Source: JACKJK01 sp046159835 (GTDB lineage: Bacteria > Pseudomonadota > Alphaproteobacteria > Rhizobiales > Tepidamorphaceae). From it: a stretch of 64,000 nucleotides of DNA. A program made the position numbers and the translations under genes. The notes under the pieces were generated by a model, which was not told where the DNA came from, did no database searches, and was given only the letters and a program-made list of their open reading frames with translations. Position 1 is the first letter of the stretch. Each line of letters begins with the position of its first letter. Positions 47,608 through 57,318 of this stretch are shown here, piece after piece. The DNA lies in contig NZ_JBJXCY010000003.1 of NCBI RefSeq assembly GCF_046159835.1, forward strand, positions 1 to 64,000. Direction: 5' to 3'.

Positions 47608-48414
47608 ATGTTGCTTCGCGTTTCGAGAAGCCGCCGTTCGCGCATCGCGATGCTGGCGGCCACAACGGCCCTGGCGCTCACGCTCACTGCCTGCGGGCAG
47701 AAGCGCATGACGACCGGTTCGCTCGCCGGTAGCGGCGGCAGCCCCCAGGCGCAGGCACAGCTTGCCAAGAACAATTCCATCGTCGAGCGCTGGGCCAAGG
47801 CCTACAAGCGCGACCCCAAGGACGCGAAGGTGGCGCTCGGCTACGCGCAGGCGCTGGACGCGACTGGGCGGGGCGATGAAGCCGCCGGCGTCTATGCCGA
47901 CGCGGTCGGACACAACCCCAACGATGCCGAGCTTCTCTCCGCCTTCGGGCGGGTGCTGGCAAAGCGCAAGCCCGGCCCGCAGGCGATTGCCGTGCTGGAG
48001 CGCGCCGACCAGGCGGGAAGCCGCGACTGGTCCGCCTATTCCGCGCTCGGTGCATCCTACGATTCCGTCGGCCGCCACGATGACGCGCAGGACGCCTACA
48101 AGAAGGCGCTGGCGCTGAAACCCGACGAGCCGGCAATCCTATCCAACATGGGTCTTTCCCAGGCGCTCGCCGGTGACATTCGCGGCGCGCAGCAGACACT
48201 GGAACGCGCCAGCGCCAAGCCTATGGCCGAGCCGCAGGTTCGCCAGAACCTCGCGCTGGTCTACGGCATGCAGGGCAAGTTCAAGGAAGCCGAAGCCGAG
48301 CTCGCCAAGGATCTTGGTCCCGCGCAGGCGCAGGAAAACGTGCGCTACATGCGCAAGATGATGTCGCAGAACAATTCCTGGGACGAGATCAAGAAGAGCC
48401 GCGGCCGCGGCTGA
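47608..48414 (+). CDS. tadD: Tad pilus assembly lipoprotein TadD (TPR protein)
   Basis: 268 residues. The N-terminal signal ends in a lipobox-like LTLTAC (about residues 26-31). The rest is helical TPR repeats (ALGYAQALDATGRGDEAAGVY; AYSALGASYDSVGRHDDAQDAYKKAL; ILSNMGLSQALAGDI). TadD acts as a pilotin-like partner for the secretin RcpA/CpaC. It faces the rest of the tad cluster head-to-tail across a shared terminator. Confidence 0.9.
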   Translation: MLLRVSRSRRSRIAMLAATTALALTLTACGQKRMTTGSLAGSGGSPQAQAQLAKNNSIVERWAKAYKRDPKDAKVALGYAQALDATGRGDEAAGVYADAVGHNPNDAELLSAFGRVLAKRKPGPQAIAVLERADQAGSRDWSAYSALGASYDSVGRHDDAQDAYKKALALKPDEPAILSNMGLSQALAGDIRGAQQTLERASAKPMAEPQVRQNLALVYGMQGKFKEAEAELAKDLGPAQAQENVRYMRKMMSQNNSWDEIKKSRGRG

Positions 48415-48456
48415 GGCACGTCACCGCCCACAGGCGGTTCCCATCTCCGAACACGC

Positions 48457-48487
48457 AAAAGCCCCGGTCGTTGGCCGGGGCTTTTTT
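48457..48487. terminator. Bidirectional terminator between tadD and tadC
   Basis: AAAAGCCCCGG and CCGGGGCTTTTTT form an 11-bp stem with A-rich and T-rich flanks, giving a T-tract on both strands. It lies between convergent genes. Confidence 0.92.
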
Positions 48488-48522
48488 CGTTGGTCATTGC
48501 AAAGTGCGGCGCCGGCTGTGCG

Positions 48523-49497
48523 TCAGATTTCCATGACGCGGATCGCTGCCGGGCCGAGAATGACGATGAATAGCACCGGCAGGAAGAACAAGATCATCGG
48601 CACGGTCAGCTTCGGCGGCAGGCCGGCCGCCTTCTTCTCAGCTTCCGACATGCGCATGTCGCGGTTTTCCTGCGCCATGACGCGCAGGGCGTGGGCCAGC
48701 GGCGTGCCGTAGCGTTCCGCCTGGATGAGCGCGGTCGTGACCGCCTTCACGCCGGGCAGGCCAGTGCGCTTGGCGAGGTTTTCGTATGCCACGCGACGGT
48801 CCTGGAGGTAGGAAAGTTCGGCGGTGCACAGGCCGAATTCCTCGGCCACCGCGACGGAGCGTTCGCCGACTTCCTCAGAGACCCTGCGCATGGACTGTTC
48901 GATGGACATGCCCGCTTCTACGCAGATCAGCATCAGGTCGAGGGCGTCGGGGAAGACACGCTGGATTTCAAGCTGGCGCTTCTGGATGCGGTTCTTGAGA
49001 AAGATGTTGGGGGCGAAAAAGCCAAGCAATGCGATGCCTGCACCAAGGCCCAGCCGCAGCATCGGCGGCCGGTCCGAGTAGCCGCCAAGCACGAAGAAAT
49101 AGAACATCACCACCGCGAAGAAGACCGGCGGCAGGATGATGCGCAGGAAGATGAAGGTGTAGAGCGGCGCGTCGCCGCGCAGGCCCGCCATCCGCAGGCG
49201 CTCCTTCAACTCGCCGTCTTCGAGATGCTTTCGCAGGTTGAACTTGTCGACGAACTGCTGGACCGAAGCCTTCGGCGCGCTGCGCAGTGCAACGGGGTTT
49301 TTCGACTGTTCGTTGAGGCGGGCACGCTCGCGCTGGCGGATCTTGTCACGCTCCAGCGCAACCGTCTTCATCCGGGTCTTCAGCTTGTCGGGCTGTACGA
49401 GCGGACCTGCGAGCGTCATCACGGTCGCGCCAACGGCCAGCGCCGCCAGCAGGCTCGCCAGGAAGGTCGGGTCGAGGAAGAGTGTGGTCAGCTGCAT
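48523..49497 (-). CDS. tadC: Tad pilus inner-membrane platform protein TadC
   Basis: 324 residues. It has an N-terminal helix, a cytosolic region, and a T2SSF domain with VFPDALDLMLICVEAGMSIEQ and MRMSEAEKKAAGLPPKLTVPM followed by helices. It forms the platform with TadB. Twelve-base spacing to tadB suggests one operon tadZ-A-B-C. Confidence 0.95.
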   Translation of the reverse strand: MQLTTLFLDPTFLASLLAALAVGATVMTLAGPLVQPDKLKTRMKTVALERDKIRQRERARLNEQSKNPVALRSAPKASVQQFVDKFNLRKHLEDGELKERLRMAGLRGDAPLYTFIFLRIILPPVFFAVVMFYFFVLGGYSDRPPMLRLGLGAGIALLGFFAPNIFLKNRIQKRQLEIQRVFPDALDLMLICVEAGMSIEQSMRRVSEEVGERSVAVAEEFGLCTAELSYLQDRRVAYENLAKRTGLPGVKAVTTALIQAERYGTPLAHALRVMAQENRDMRMSEAEKKAAGLPPKLTVPMILFFLPVLFIVILGPAAIRVMEI

Positions 49498-49510
49498 CGC
49501 TCGCGCCCTT

Positions 49511-50503
49511 TTAGAAGTCGAAGTTGATCATCTTGCGCATGACCATCACGCCGCAGAACATCCAGAAGGCAGAGCCCATCAGCATCAGGTGGCCCATCGG
49601 GTCGGTCCACAGCAGCGAGATGTAGTCGGGGCTGGTCATGGTCACGAGGCCCATGACGACCAGAGGCAACGCTCCGATGATCGCGGCGGAGGCCTTCGCC
49701 TCCTGGCTCATGGCAACGATCTTGGCCTTCATCTTCTTGCGGTCGCGCAGCACCTTGGAGAGATTCGACAGGGTGTCGGACAGGTTGCCGCCCGTCTTCT
49801 GCTGGATGGTGATGACGATGACGAAGAACGAGACTTCCGCCAGCGGCATCCGCTCGTACATGCGCTGCACGGCATCACCCATGTTGACGCCGAGTGCCTG
49901 TGTCTCGACCAGCGAACGGAACTCGCTTTTCACCGGCTCGGCGGATTCGGCAGCCACCATGCGGATGCAGTCGTTGAGCGGAAGGCCGGCCTTCACGCCA
50001 CGCACGATGATGTCGACTGCGTTGGCGAACTCGTTGAGGAAGGCAGCCTCGCGGCGGCGGGCAAGGAAGGACAGCAGCCAGCGCGGGAAGCCGAAGGTGA
50101 AGATGACGAGGCAGGCCAGGGTGACCAGCATCGGCCCCTTGAGGATGAAGCTGGCAAGGGTCGCGGAGAGGCCCATCACGACCGAGATGATCCAGAACTT
50201 CTTCACGGTCCACTGCAGGCCGGCCCCGCGAATGTCCATCTTGAGATCGCGCTTGCGCTGCTTCTTGGAGCGCTGCTCGATATCCTTGATCGTGTCCTCG
50301 ACCTTCTGCTTGCGGCGCGAGTTGTCGCGCTCGCGTCCGGCGGCTGTGGTCGAGGCATTCGTGCGGGTGGAGATGGTGTGAACGCGCCGGGCCGTCTTGG
50401 CCGTGCCATCGAGACGCGGCATGACGAAGACCCAGGCGAGACCGCCCACGCAGGCCATCGCGAAGACGATGACCGAAAGCTGCATCAGGAAATCGGACGG
50501 CAC
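49511..50503 (-). CDS. tadB: Tad pilus inner-membrane platform protein TadB
   Basis: 330 residues. After an N-terminal helix and a basic cytosolic stretch (SKKQRKRDLKMDIRGAGL) comes the T2SSF domain (FLNEFANAVDIIVRGVKAGLPLND; QQKTGGNLSDTLSNLSKVLRDR). It interacts with TadC and the ATPase. It follows tadA after two bases. Confidence 0.95.
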   Translation of the reverse strand: MPSDFLMQLSVIVFAMACVGGLAWVFVMPRLDGTAKTARRVHTISTRTNASTTAAGRERDNSRRKQKVEDTIKDIEQRSKKQRKRDLKMDIRGAGLQWTVKKFWIISVVMGLSATLASFILKGPMLVTLACLVIFTFGFPRWLLSFLARRREAAFLNEFANAVDIIVRGVKAGLPLNDCIRMVAAESAEPVKSEFRSLVETQALGVNMGDAVQRMYERMPLAEVSFFVIVITIQQKTGGNLSDTLSNLSKVLRDRKKMKAKIVAMSQEAKASAAIIGALPLVVMGLVTMTSPDYISLLWTDPMGHLMLMGSAFWMFCGVMVMRKMINFDF

Positions 50504-50505
50504 GG

Positions 50506-52227
50506 TCAGACCCCCATGCCGTCGGGCTCGGCAGCGGCGGCGGCATCCAGAGCCGCTGCGAGATTGCGCTCCTCGTTGAAGTATCGGGCACGCTCCCAGA
50601 AGCGCGGACGGCCGATGCCGGTCGAGCGGTGCTTGCCGAGAATCTTGCCGTTGGCGTCTTCGCCCTCGATGTCGAAGACGAAGATGTCCTGGGTGGTGAT
50701 GACTTCGCCTTCGGTGCCGAGCACCTCGGTGATGTGGGTGATGCGGCGCGAACCGTCACGCAGACGCTGGGCCTGGACGATGACGTCCACCGACGACACG
50801 ATCATCTCGCGGATGGTGGCCGGCGGAAGCGCGAAGCCACCCATGGTGATCATGCCCTGCACACGAGACAGCGCCTCGCGCGGGGAGTTGGCGTGCAGCG
50901 TGCCCATGGAGCCGTCGTGGCCCGTGTTCATCGCCTGCAACAGATCGAACGCCTCGGGTCCACGCACTTCGCCGACGATGATGCGTTCGGGGCGCATACG
51001 CAGGCAGTTCTTCACCAGGTCGCGCATGGTAATCTCGCCGGTGCCCTCCAGGCTGGGCGGGCGGGTTTCCAGGCGGACAACGTGCGGCTGCTGGAGCTGC
51101 AGTTCCGCGGAATCCTCGCAGGTGATGATGCGCTCGTCGGCGTCGATGAACTGCGTCAGGCAGTTGAGCAGGGTCGTCTTGCCCGAGCCGGTACCGCCGG
51201 AAATCAGGACGTTACACTGGCAGCGGCCGATGATCTGAAGGATGCGCGCGCCTTCCGGCGAGATCGAGCCGAACTTCGTCAGCTGCTCGAGGGTCAGCTT
51301 GTCCTTCTTGAACTTACGAATGGTAAGCGTCGGGCCATCGATCGCCAACGGCGGGGCGATGACGTTGACGCGGCTGCCGTCCATGAGGCGCGCGTCGCAG
51401 ATCGGGCTGGATTCGTCGACGCGGCGGCCGACCTGGCTGACGATGCGCTGGCAGATATTGAGCAACTGCGCGTTGTCGCGGAAGCGGATGTTGGTCTGCT
51501 GGATCTTGCCGGCGACTTCGATGTAGACCGTCTCGGCACCGTTGACCATGATGTCGGCGATGTCGTCACGCGCCAGGAGCGGCTCCAGCGGGCCGTAGCC
51601 GAGCACGTCGTTGCAGATGTCGTCGAGCAGGTCTTCCTGCTCGGCAATCGACAGGGCGACGTTCTTGAGCGCGATGATCTCGCTGACGATGTCGCGGATT
51701 TCATCGCGCGCGGTGTCGGCATCCATGCGCGCAAGCTGCGACAGGTCGATGGCGTCGATGAGCGCAGAGAAAATCTGCGTCTTCATGTCGTAATAGTCTT
51801 CGGACCGCGGACGCTGCTGGCTGGATTGCTGCTGCGGCTTCGCGGCCTTTGCAGCCTTTTCCATCTTCACGGGCTTGGTGCCGGGAAGCGGCATGTCGTC
51901 ATCCTGCAGCCCGGAACCGAACGATGTCGGCTGCGGCAGGCTGGAAGGGTCGGCCTCGCGCATGGTGCCGAAATCGGCCGGGGCTGGCGGCGGGGCAGAA
52001 GCTGCGGGTTCAGCGCCTGCAGGCGCTGCGGGCTGTGGCGTCGGCGCGGATTGCGGTGGCGGTGCCTCTGACTGGGCCGGCCGCACGTATTCCGGCACGG
52101 GCTGAACCTGGCCGCGCGGTGCGTCCGGCAGTTCTTCGGGATCGGGCAAGCGCTCGGCTGCGTGTCCGAAACCCTGTTTCGGCCGCTCCGAGATACCGGC
52201 TCCCTTGTTTCCGCGCTTTCCGAACAT
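50506..52227 (-). CDS. tadA: Tad pilus secretion ATPase TadA/CpaF
   Basis: 573 residues. A Pro/Gln/Ala-rich N-terminal region (about 1-140) precedes the type II/IV secretion ATPase core. Walker A is ISGGTGSGKTTLLNCL, the Asp box is IITCEDSAELQLQQPHVVRL, and Walker B plus His box lie in ERIIVGEVRGPEAFDLLQAM and DGSMGTLHANSPREALSR. It drives pilus extension and, in CpaF-type systems, retraction. Confidence 0.96.
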   Translation of the reverse strand: MFGKRGNKGAGISERPKQGFGHAAERLPDPEELPDAPRGQVQPVPEYVRPAQSEAPPPQSAPTPQPAAPAGAEPAASAPPPAPADFGTMREADPSSLPQPTSFGSGLQDDDMPLPGTKPVKMEKAAKAAKPQQQSSQQRPRSEDYYDMKTQIFSALIDAIDLSQLARMDADTARDEIRDIVSEIIALKNVALSIAEQEDLLDDICNDVLGYGPLEPLLARDDIADIMVNGAETVYIEVAGKIQQTNIRFRDNAQLLNICQRIVSQVGRRVDESSPICDARLMDGSRVNVIAPPLAIDGPTLTIRKFKKDKLTLEQLTKFGSISPEGARILQIIGRCQCNVLISGGTGSGKTTLLNCLTQFIDADERIITCEDSAELQLQQPHVVRLETRPPSLEGTGEITMRDLVKNCLRMRPERIIVGEVRGPEAFDLLQAMNTGHDGSMGTLHANSPREALSRVQGMITMGGFALPPATIREMIVSSVDVIVQAQRLRDGSRRITHITEVLGTEGEVITTQDIFVFDIEGEDANGKILGKHRSTGIGRPRFWERARYFNEERNLAAALDAAAAAEPDGMGV

Positions 52228-52246
52228 CTTGAGCTTCCGCGCCTGC

Positions 52247-53545
52247 CTACTTGCCTGCCTTGGAGAGTTTCAGCCGGTCCATCAACTGGGCGATCAGGGA
52301 GTTGGCGCCTCGCGGCGCGTCCGACTGGCCGACGACGGCACGCGCCAGCGTGCGGAAGGCATCCGCCGCCTTGGCGTTGGCCTGCGTCTCGGAAATCATC
52401 TGGCCGTTGTTGGCTGCCATGCCGAAGATCTGCGGTTCGAACGCGATTTCCGCAGCGATATCGAGGTTCAGCGCGCCGGCAAATTCCTGCGGCGAAATCT
52501 CGGGCCGCTTGGGAATGCCGATCTGGTTCAGCACGAGGAACGGCTCGCGGTCGTTGCGGCGGTGCTGAGCCAGCAGATCGACGAGGTTCTTGGCATTGCG
52601 CAGGTTGCCGAGGTCGGGCGCTGCGACGATCACGATATCGTCGGCGGCCATCAGCGTCTGGCGCGTCCACGCATTCCACTGGTGCGGCATGTCGAGCACC
52701 AGCTGAGGCACCAGGCCGCGCAGCAGGTCGATCACCGGTTCGACGGATTCAAAATCGATGTCGTAGTCGCGTTCCAGCGTCGCGGGGGCCGCGAACAGGC
52801 TGAGCCGGTCCGTGCACTTCCACAGCAGCTTGTCGATGAGGCTCTCGTCGAGGCGGTCGCCGGCGAAGATCGCATCCGCGATGCCCTGGCTGGGGTCCTG
52901 GTTGAAGTCGAGGCCGGCGGTGCCGAAAGGCAGGTCGAGGTCCGCGATGGCGACATTCTTCATCATGTCCTGCGACAGCGACCACGCGAAGTTGTGCGCG
53001 ACCGTGGACGCACCGACACCACCCTTGGCGCCGATCACGGCGACCGAGCGGCCGGCGTGGTCCTCGCCTTCCTGTGCATAGAGACGGCACATGGCGGCGA
53101 TGGCATCGACCGGGCCGATGGGGGCCACGAGATATTCGCTCACGCCGCGCGACAGAAGCTGGCGGTAGAGCATGATGTCGTTGGCGTGACCGATGATGAT
53201 GACCTCGGTTTCCGCTTCGCAGACATCAGCCAGCGCGGCGAGGTCCTGCATCAGGCGGTCGCCGGTGGCCGAGGTTTCGAGGATCACGATATTGGGCGTC
53301 GGGGAGTCCGCGTAGAGATCGACCGCAGCGCCGATGCCGCCCATCTGGACGCTCATCTGGGCGCGGCTGGTGCGGCGGTCGGCGCGGGCTTCCTCCAGCG
53401 CGCCGAACACGTCGCGTGTCTCGCAGAAGGCCTGTATCGAGATGCGCGGCAGCAGCGTTGCCGCCTGCCGGGCGGCATCGTTGGTGGCCTGCGGCGCTTC
53501 GAACTGGGGTTCGCGGCGGTCGTCGAATTCGTGCGCCAGCGTCAT
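52247..53545 (-). CDS. tadZ: Tad pilus localisation ATPase TadZ/CpaE
   Basis: 432 residues. An atypical receiver-like domain (about 30-150) is followed by a ParA/MinD-type ATPase. The P-loop is IGAKGGVGASTVAHN, in which the second Lys of the usual KGGxGKT is Ala, as in other CpaE proteins. It helps place the Tad machine at the cell pole. It overlaps cpaD by four bases. Confidence 0.92.
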   Translation of the reverse strand: MTLAHEFDDRREPQFEAPQATNDAARQAATLLPRISIQAFCETRDVFGALEEARADRRTSRAQMSVQMGGIGAAVDLYADSPTPNIVILETSATGDRLMQDLAALADVCEAETEVIIIGHANDIMLYRQLLSRGVSEYLVAPIGPVDAIAAMCRLYAQEGEDHAGRSVAVIGAKGGVGASTVAHNFAWSLSQDMMKNVAIADLDLPFGTAGLDFNQDPSQGIADAIFAGDRLDESLIDKLLWKCTDRLSLFAAPATLERDYDIDFESVEPVIDLLRGLVPQLVLDMPHQWNAWTRQTLMAADDIVIVAAPDLGNLRNAKNLVDLLAQHRRNDREPFLVLNQIGIPKRPEISPQEFAGALNLDIAAEIAFEPQIFGMAANNGQMISETQANAKAADAFRTLARAVVGQSDAPRGANSLIAQLMDRLKLSKAGK

Positions 53546-54267
53546 TGTCCGCCAACCTCGCTGACCTGGGCGCCCTCGTCGGTATAGACCGTCGCGGTGT
53601 CCTCGCCCTTGCGATACTTGTCCTGAACGGTGGCGCGGCGCATGGCGTCACGCGGGCCGTGGCCGCGCGGTCCGAGCAGGTCGCGCGGGTCTTCCACCAT
53701 CGCCGCGAGATTGCGCTGCGTCGAGCAGCCGAAATCATAGTGCGAGGTGTTGGCGGGGTTGTGCGCGACGTTCTCCGGCCAGTTGCCGCACGGGCCGGCT
53801 TCCGCGGCGTAGCGGTAGAAGACCAGCTTCATGGCGGCCGGGCCGGCATATTCGGCGCGGTAGGTGTGAACGCTGAGGACGGAGGGATCGACGCCCTCGC
53901 GGCGCAGGATCTCGCGGATCTGCGTCGAGCTTGCATGGACGACGCTTTCCAGGCCCGGTCCGGTGGGCGCCTGCAGGTGGATCGCGCCCTGACCGGAGTT
54001 GCGATACTGGCGGGCGAGCGCCGCGATCTCGGTTGCGTCTTCGGGATGCAGGCCGCGGGTTGACGGGTCGGCGTGCACCACGATGCCCACCGGCTGGTAG
54101 CCGACGGTGATCGGGTGGCGCTGGTCGTAGTGCAGGGGAACCGAGCTGGTGTGGCCCGATGTCGTCTTGCAGCCGGCCACGCCGATGGCGAGGGCCGCGA
54201 CGGCTGCAGCGCACAGGGCGCGGCGCAGCGGCGGGCGGGGCATGGCGTCTCTTGACCTGATGTACAT
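53542..54267 (-). CDS. cpaD: Pilus assembly lipoprotein CpaD
   Basis: 241 residues from ATG at 54267, chosen because GGAGAG lies just upstream; ATG at 54243 is possible. The signal peptide ends in the lipobox AIGVAGC. The CpaD domain includes PLHYDQRHPITVGY and FYRYAAEAGPCGNWPENVA, then the pattern NYDFGCSTQRNLAAMVEDPRDLL-like segment (SHYDFGCSTQRNLAAMV). It is an outer-membrane lipoprotein working with the secretin. Confidence 0.92.
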   Translation of the reverse strand: MYIRSRDAMPRPPLRRALCAAAVAALAIGVAGCKTTSGHTSSVPLHYDQRHPITVGYQPVGIVVHADPSTRGLHPEDATEIAALARQYRNSGQGAIHLQAPTGPGLESVVHASSTQIREILRREGVDPSVLSVHTYRAEYAGPAAMKLVFYRYAAEAGPCGNWPENVAHNPANTSHYDFGCSTQRNLAAMVEDPRDLLGPRGHGPRDAMRRATVQDKYRKGEDTATVYTDEGAQVSEVGGQ

Positions 54268-54291
54268 CTTACTCTCCACCGGCGTTGCGGC

Positions 54292-55719
54292 TTACTTGAC
54301 GATGAAACCGATATGGCCGTGATAGGGGCCTTCCGGTTGGGCGCCGGACACGCCGTAGATCTTGTTGAGGCGGCCCAGCAGGTACTGTTCGTGGTCGTTG
54401 GGTGCGTGCAGGTTGTCGGACGGCATGGACAGCTCGCGCTCGGCAACCGGCTTGACGAGGTGCGGGGTCACGATGGCGACCATCTCGGTCTCGTTGTTGA
54501 CGAAGTCGGTGGAGCGGAACAGCGCGCCGAGAATGGGCAGGTCCTTCACCACCGGCAGGCCGTTGATGACCTGGTTGCGGTCCTGACGGATGAGACCTGC
54601 GATGACGAGCGAGCCGCCAGAGGGCATTTCCACGGTCGTCTCGGCGCGGCGCACCGTGATCGAAGGCAGAGAGATCGAACCCAGCGATATCTGGTCCTCG
54701 TCCGACAGTTCGGACACTTCCGAGGACACGCGCAGGGAGATGCGCTCGCCCGACATGACGACCGGCTGGATGGCGAGCCCGACACCGAATTCCTTGTACT
54801 CGATAATGATGTTGCCATCGCTGTCGCGGCCAACGGGAACCGGGAACTCGCCACCGGCGAGGAACTTTGCCGATTCACCCGAGATGGCGGAGAGGTTCGG
54901 CTCGGCGAGAACCCGCAGCAGGCCCTGCTTTTCCAGAGCGCGCACGGTCGCGGAGACCGAGTTGCCACCGCTGGTCCAGGTGCCGGTCACCGAGTTGGGC
55001 GGCGAGAGGTTGGTTGCGCCGAAGGCATGGGCAACAGACATGCTGGAGGCGAAGCTGCCGGCCGCGATGACGGCGTTGGGGAAGTCGATGCCGAGCTGCT
55101 TCAGCGTCGAGCGCTTCACCTCGACAATGCGCACCTTCACCGTGACCTGCTCGGAGCCTTCCGCGCCGATCATGGAGAGAACCTTCTCCTTGTCGCCGAC
55201 GAAGCGGGCGGCAATGTCCATGGCCTTCTGGGCATCGAGCGGCGAGCGCACCATGCCGGACAGCACGATGTTGTCGGCCATGGATTCGGCGCGCACGTCC
55301 GAACCCGGGATCAGCTGCGAGATGGTGTGCTCCAGCGGGCGCAGGTCGCGGCTGACGACGATTTCCAGTGCGGCGATCTGCTCGCCGCGATCATCGAAGA
55401 AGAAGACGTTGGTCTCGCCGATCTCCATGCCGATCAGGTAAGCGCGGCGCGAGGAGCGCATCACAGCATCGGCCACCTTGGGGCTGGAGACGAGGACGTC
55501 GGCTGCATCGCGTGGCAGGTCGACGACCAGCGACTTGTTGAGGCCCAGTTGCACCGAGCGTGCGGCGAAATCGTCGAGCACGAGCGTCTGGTCGGCAGCC
55601 AGCAGCGTTGTGGCCGGCTGGGCCAGCGCCATCACGAACACCGTCGCGGCGACCGCGAACATGCGCCTTGCGATTGCGGCGCAGCGTGCAGGGGCGTTCA
55701 TTGTTTTCGCGTTCGACAT
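54292..55719 (-). CDS. cpaC: Secretin CpaC/RcpA of the Tad pilus
   Basis: 475 residues from ATG at 55719; ATG at 55701 is also possible. A signal peptide precedes the pilus-formation N-terminal domain (VLDDFAARSVQLGLNKSLVV; ISSPKVAD-like), a BON-type region and the secretin domain (LAEPNLSAISGESAKFLAGGEFPVPV; IPSGGSLVIAGLI-like). It forms the outer-membrane ring through which the pilus passes. It is 22 bases after cpaB. Confidence 0.93.
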   Translation of the reverse strand: MSNAKTMNAPARCAAIARRMFAVAATVFVMALAQPATTLLAADQTLVLDDFAARSVQLGLNKSLVVDLPRDAADVLVSSPKVADAVMRSSRRAYLIGMEIGETNVFFFDDRGEQIAALEIVVSRDLRPLEHTISQLIPGSDVRAESMADNIVLSGMVRSPLDAQKAMDIAARFVGDKEKVLSMIGAEGSEQVTVKVRIVEVKRSTLKQLGIDFPNAVIAAGSFASSMSVAHAFGATNLSPPNSVTGTWTSGGNSVSATVRALEKQGLLRVLAEPNLSAISGESAKFLAGGEFPVPVGRDSDGNIIIEYKEFGVGLAIQPVVMSGERISLRVSSEVSELSDEDQISLGSISLPSITVRRAETTVEMPSGGSLVIAGLIRQDRNQVINGLPVVKDLPILGALFRSTDFVNNETEMVAIVTPHLVKPVAERELSMPSDNLHAPNDHEQYLLGRLNKIYGVSGAQPEGPYHGHIGFIVK

Positions 55720-55741
55720 AGCTTCACCAAACACCTTGGTT

Positions 55742-56542
55742 TTACTGCGCGCCGGTCACCTGGGTGGCGACGCCGAAACGAACCATCTTGACCGTGTTGC
55801 CGCGGCGGTTGGGGTTAAGCCCCTTGGCCGACGAGCTCGGGTCCTTGCCATCAAGTATCGAGCGCAGCGTGAGCGACAGCTCGCCCATGCGCTGGGCGAG
55901 AGCCAGCGTCTCGGCCTGCTCGGGATCGAGTTCGAGAGTTGCCACGGAGCCGACGACGACGGATTCGCCGTTCTTGTCCTCGACCGACTGGTCGATAGCG
56001 AGTACGCGGGCATTGTTGAGAACCGTCTCGGAGACGACGATCTCGCGGCCCTCCTCGTAGGGGTCCTGCTCGCGGCGCGTCATGATCACGTCGACGCGGT
56101 CATTGGGCAGGATGAAGCCGCCCGCGCCCGTTTCGGGCGACACGGCGGTGGAAATGGCGCGCATGCCGGCAGGCAGCACGGCGGAGAGATAACCGCCGCC
56201 GCCGACGCTCACGACCTTGGAATTTCGGACAGGTTCGCCGTGGAACAGTTCGGAGCGCACGACCGAGCCCTGCATGGACTCGATGGCTTCCGGGTTGGCA
56301 TCCTGACGGATCAGGTTGGGAGCGCCCGATTCAGGCCACTCGATCCATTCCAGATCATCGGGATTGATGATCGTGCCGGGACGCAGGTCGCGGGAGGCGA
56401 CGAGCACCTGGGTGACGTCGATACGCTTCTCGACCTCGACCACTTCGGCTTCGGGGGCCTGGCCGATATTTCGAACGATCAGGAAGGCGACGGCGCCGGC
56501 GAAGAGCGCAATCGCGAGGATAACCAACCGTGCAGAACGCAT
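55742..56542 (-). CDS. cpaB: Tad pilus assembly protein CpaB/RcpC
   Basis: 266 residues from ATG at 56542, with GGAG seven bases upstream; a GTG at 56560 would add six. An N-terminal helix (LVILAIALFAGAVAFLIVRN) anchors it. The SAF domain follows (VLVASRDLRPGTIINPDDLEW), then VLPAGMRAISTAVSPETGAGG and LPNDRVDVIMTRR. It links the secretin to peptidoglycan or the inner membrane. It is the first gene of the cpaB-C-D-tadZ-A-B-C run. Confidence 0.93.
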   Translation of the reverse strand: MRSARLVILAIALFAGAVAFLIVRNIGQAPEAEVVEVEKRIDVTQVLVASRDLRPGTIINPDDLEWIEWPESGAPNLIRQDANPEAIESMQGSVVRSELFHGEPVRNSKVVSVGGGGYLSAVLPAGMRAISTAVSPETGAGGFILPNDRVDVIMTRREQDPYEEGREIVVSETVLNNARVLAIDQSVEDKNGESVVVGSVATLELDPEQAETLALAQRMGELSLTLRSILDGKDPSSSAKGLNPNRRGNTVKMVRFGVATQVTGAQ

Positions 56543-56602
56543 AACTATGCTCCGGGTCACATGACACTGGGTCTACTGGAGCGCAGCCTACGCCTGCGAG
56601 AG

Positions 56603-56617
56603 TCAACTTATGGTTAA
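56603..56617 (-). promoter_or_regulatory. CtrA-like site upstream of cpaB
   Basis: Read on the minus strand the motif is TTAA-CCATAAG-TTGA, one mismatch from the CtrA consensus TTAA-N7-TTAA, and contains TTAACCAT, a common half-site form. It lies 61 bases upstream of the cpaB start. CtrA control of cpa/pil genes is established in Caulobacter; its use here is inferred. Confidence 0.5.
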
Positions 56618-56666
56618 CAGGGTCTAATCAATCAGGAATTTGCCGTTTGGCTTCGGTTGCAACCGA

Positions 56667-57167
56667 TCACAATCCGAGCGCCGTTCCCCACTGGGTCTGG
56701 GAAAACATGAGAATGCCCGCCATGGCCATGGCAACGCCATACGGGATGCCGGTGCGCGGGGCGTGCAAACGCAGCACCCACTCCTGCCGGGCCAGGAACA
56801 TCGGCAGCGGGTAGGTGCGCGCAAACAACAGGCCGACCGTGAGAATTCCGCCGAGGAACGCGCTGAGCAGGCTGTATTCGAGCAGATGCTCCCAGCCGAG
56901 CCACAGTGCGGACGCCGCGAAGAACTTGGCATCGCCGCCGCCGATCCAGCCGGCGATGAACATGGAAAAAGTCACGGCGAGCATGGCACCGCCTGCAACC
57001 GCGTGCGAACCGATCACCTCCCACGGCAGACTCACGGCGAGCGCGGCAGGAAAGAACGCGGCCGCGAAGGCGATCACGAAGCGGTTCGGCAGCTTCATGG
57101 TCAGCAGGTCGAGGAAGGCCGCCATCATCATGGCGAAGGGAAAGACGTAGACGATCAGCAGCTTCAC
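56667..57167 (-). CDS. cpaA: Prepilin peptidase CpaA/TadV
   Basis: 166 residues with about five to six helices. The two catalytic aspartates are in MAAFLDLLTMKLPNRFVI and WIGGGDAKFFAA (GxGD-like). There is no N-terminal methylase domain, as usual for this short A24 family. It should cleave the Flp pilin after the Gly of ESG. It is transcribed 100 bases before cpaB and about 150 after flp. Confidence 0.94.
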   Translation of the reverse strand: MKLLIVYVFPFAMMMAAFLDLLTMKLPNRFVIAFAAAFFPAALAVSLPWEVIGSHAVAGGAMLAVTFSMFIAGWIGGGDAKFFAASALWLGWEHLLEYSLLSAFLGGILTVGLLFARTYPLPMFLARQEWVLRLHAPRTGIPYGVAMAMAGILMFSQTQWGTALGL

Positions 57168-57260
57168 GGTTCAGGCCCCGGCTTCGGTCATTGTTAAATG
57201 AGAGCCTAGCGCGCGAGCCTAAAGATTCGGTTCTCTGCCCCAGGGCCGATGCCGCAATAG

Positions 57261-57291
57261 AAAAAAGGCCGCTGCGCGGCGCGCAGCGGCC
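57261..57291 (-). terminator. Terminator downstream of the pilin gene
   Basis: On the minus strand GGCCGCTGCG and CGCAGCGGCC form a 10-bp GC-rich stem with a short loop, followed directly by six Ts. It separates the pilin transcript from cpaA, which may let pilin be made at higher level. Confidence 0.92.
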
Positions 57292-57318
57292 CTCTAATTC
57301 TTCGCTCTTGGAAAAAAC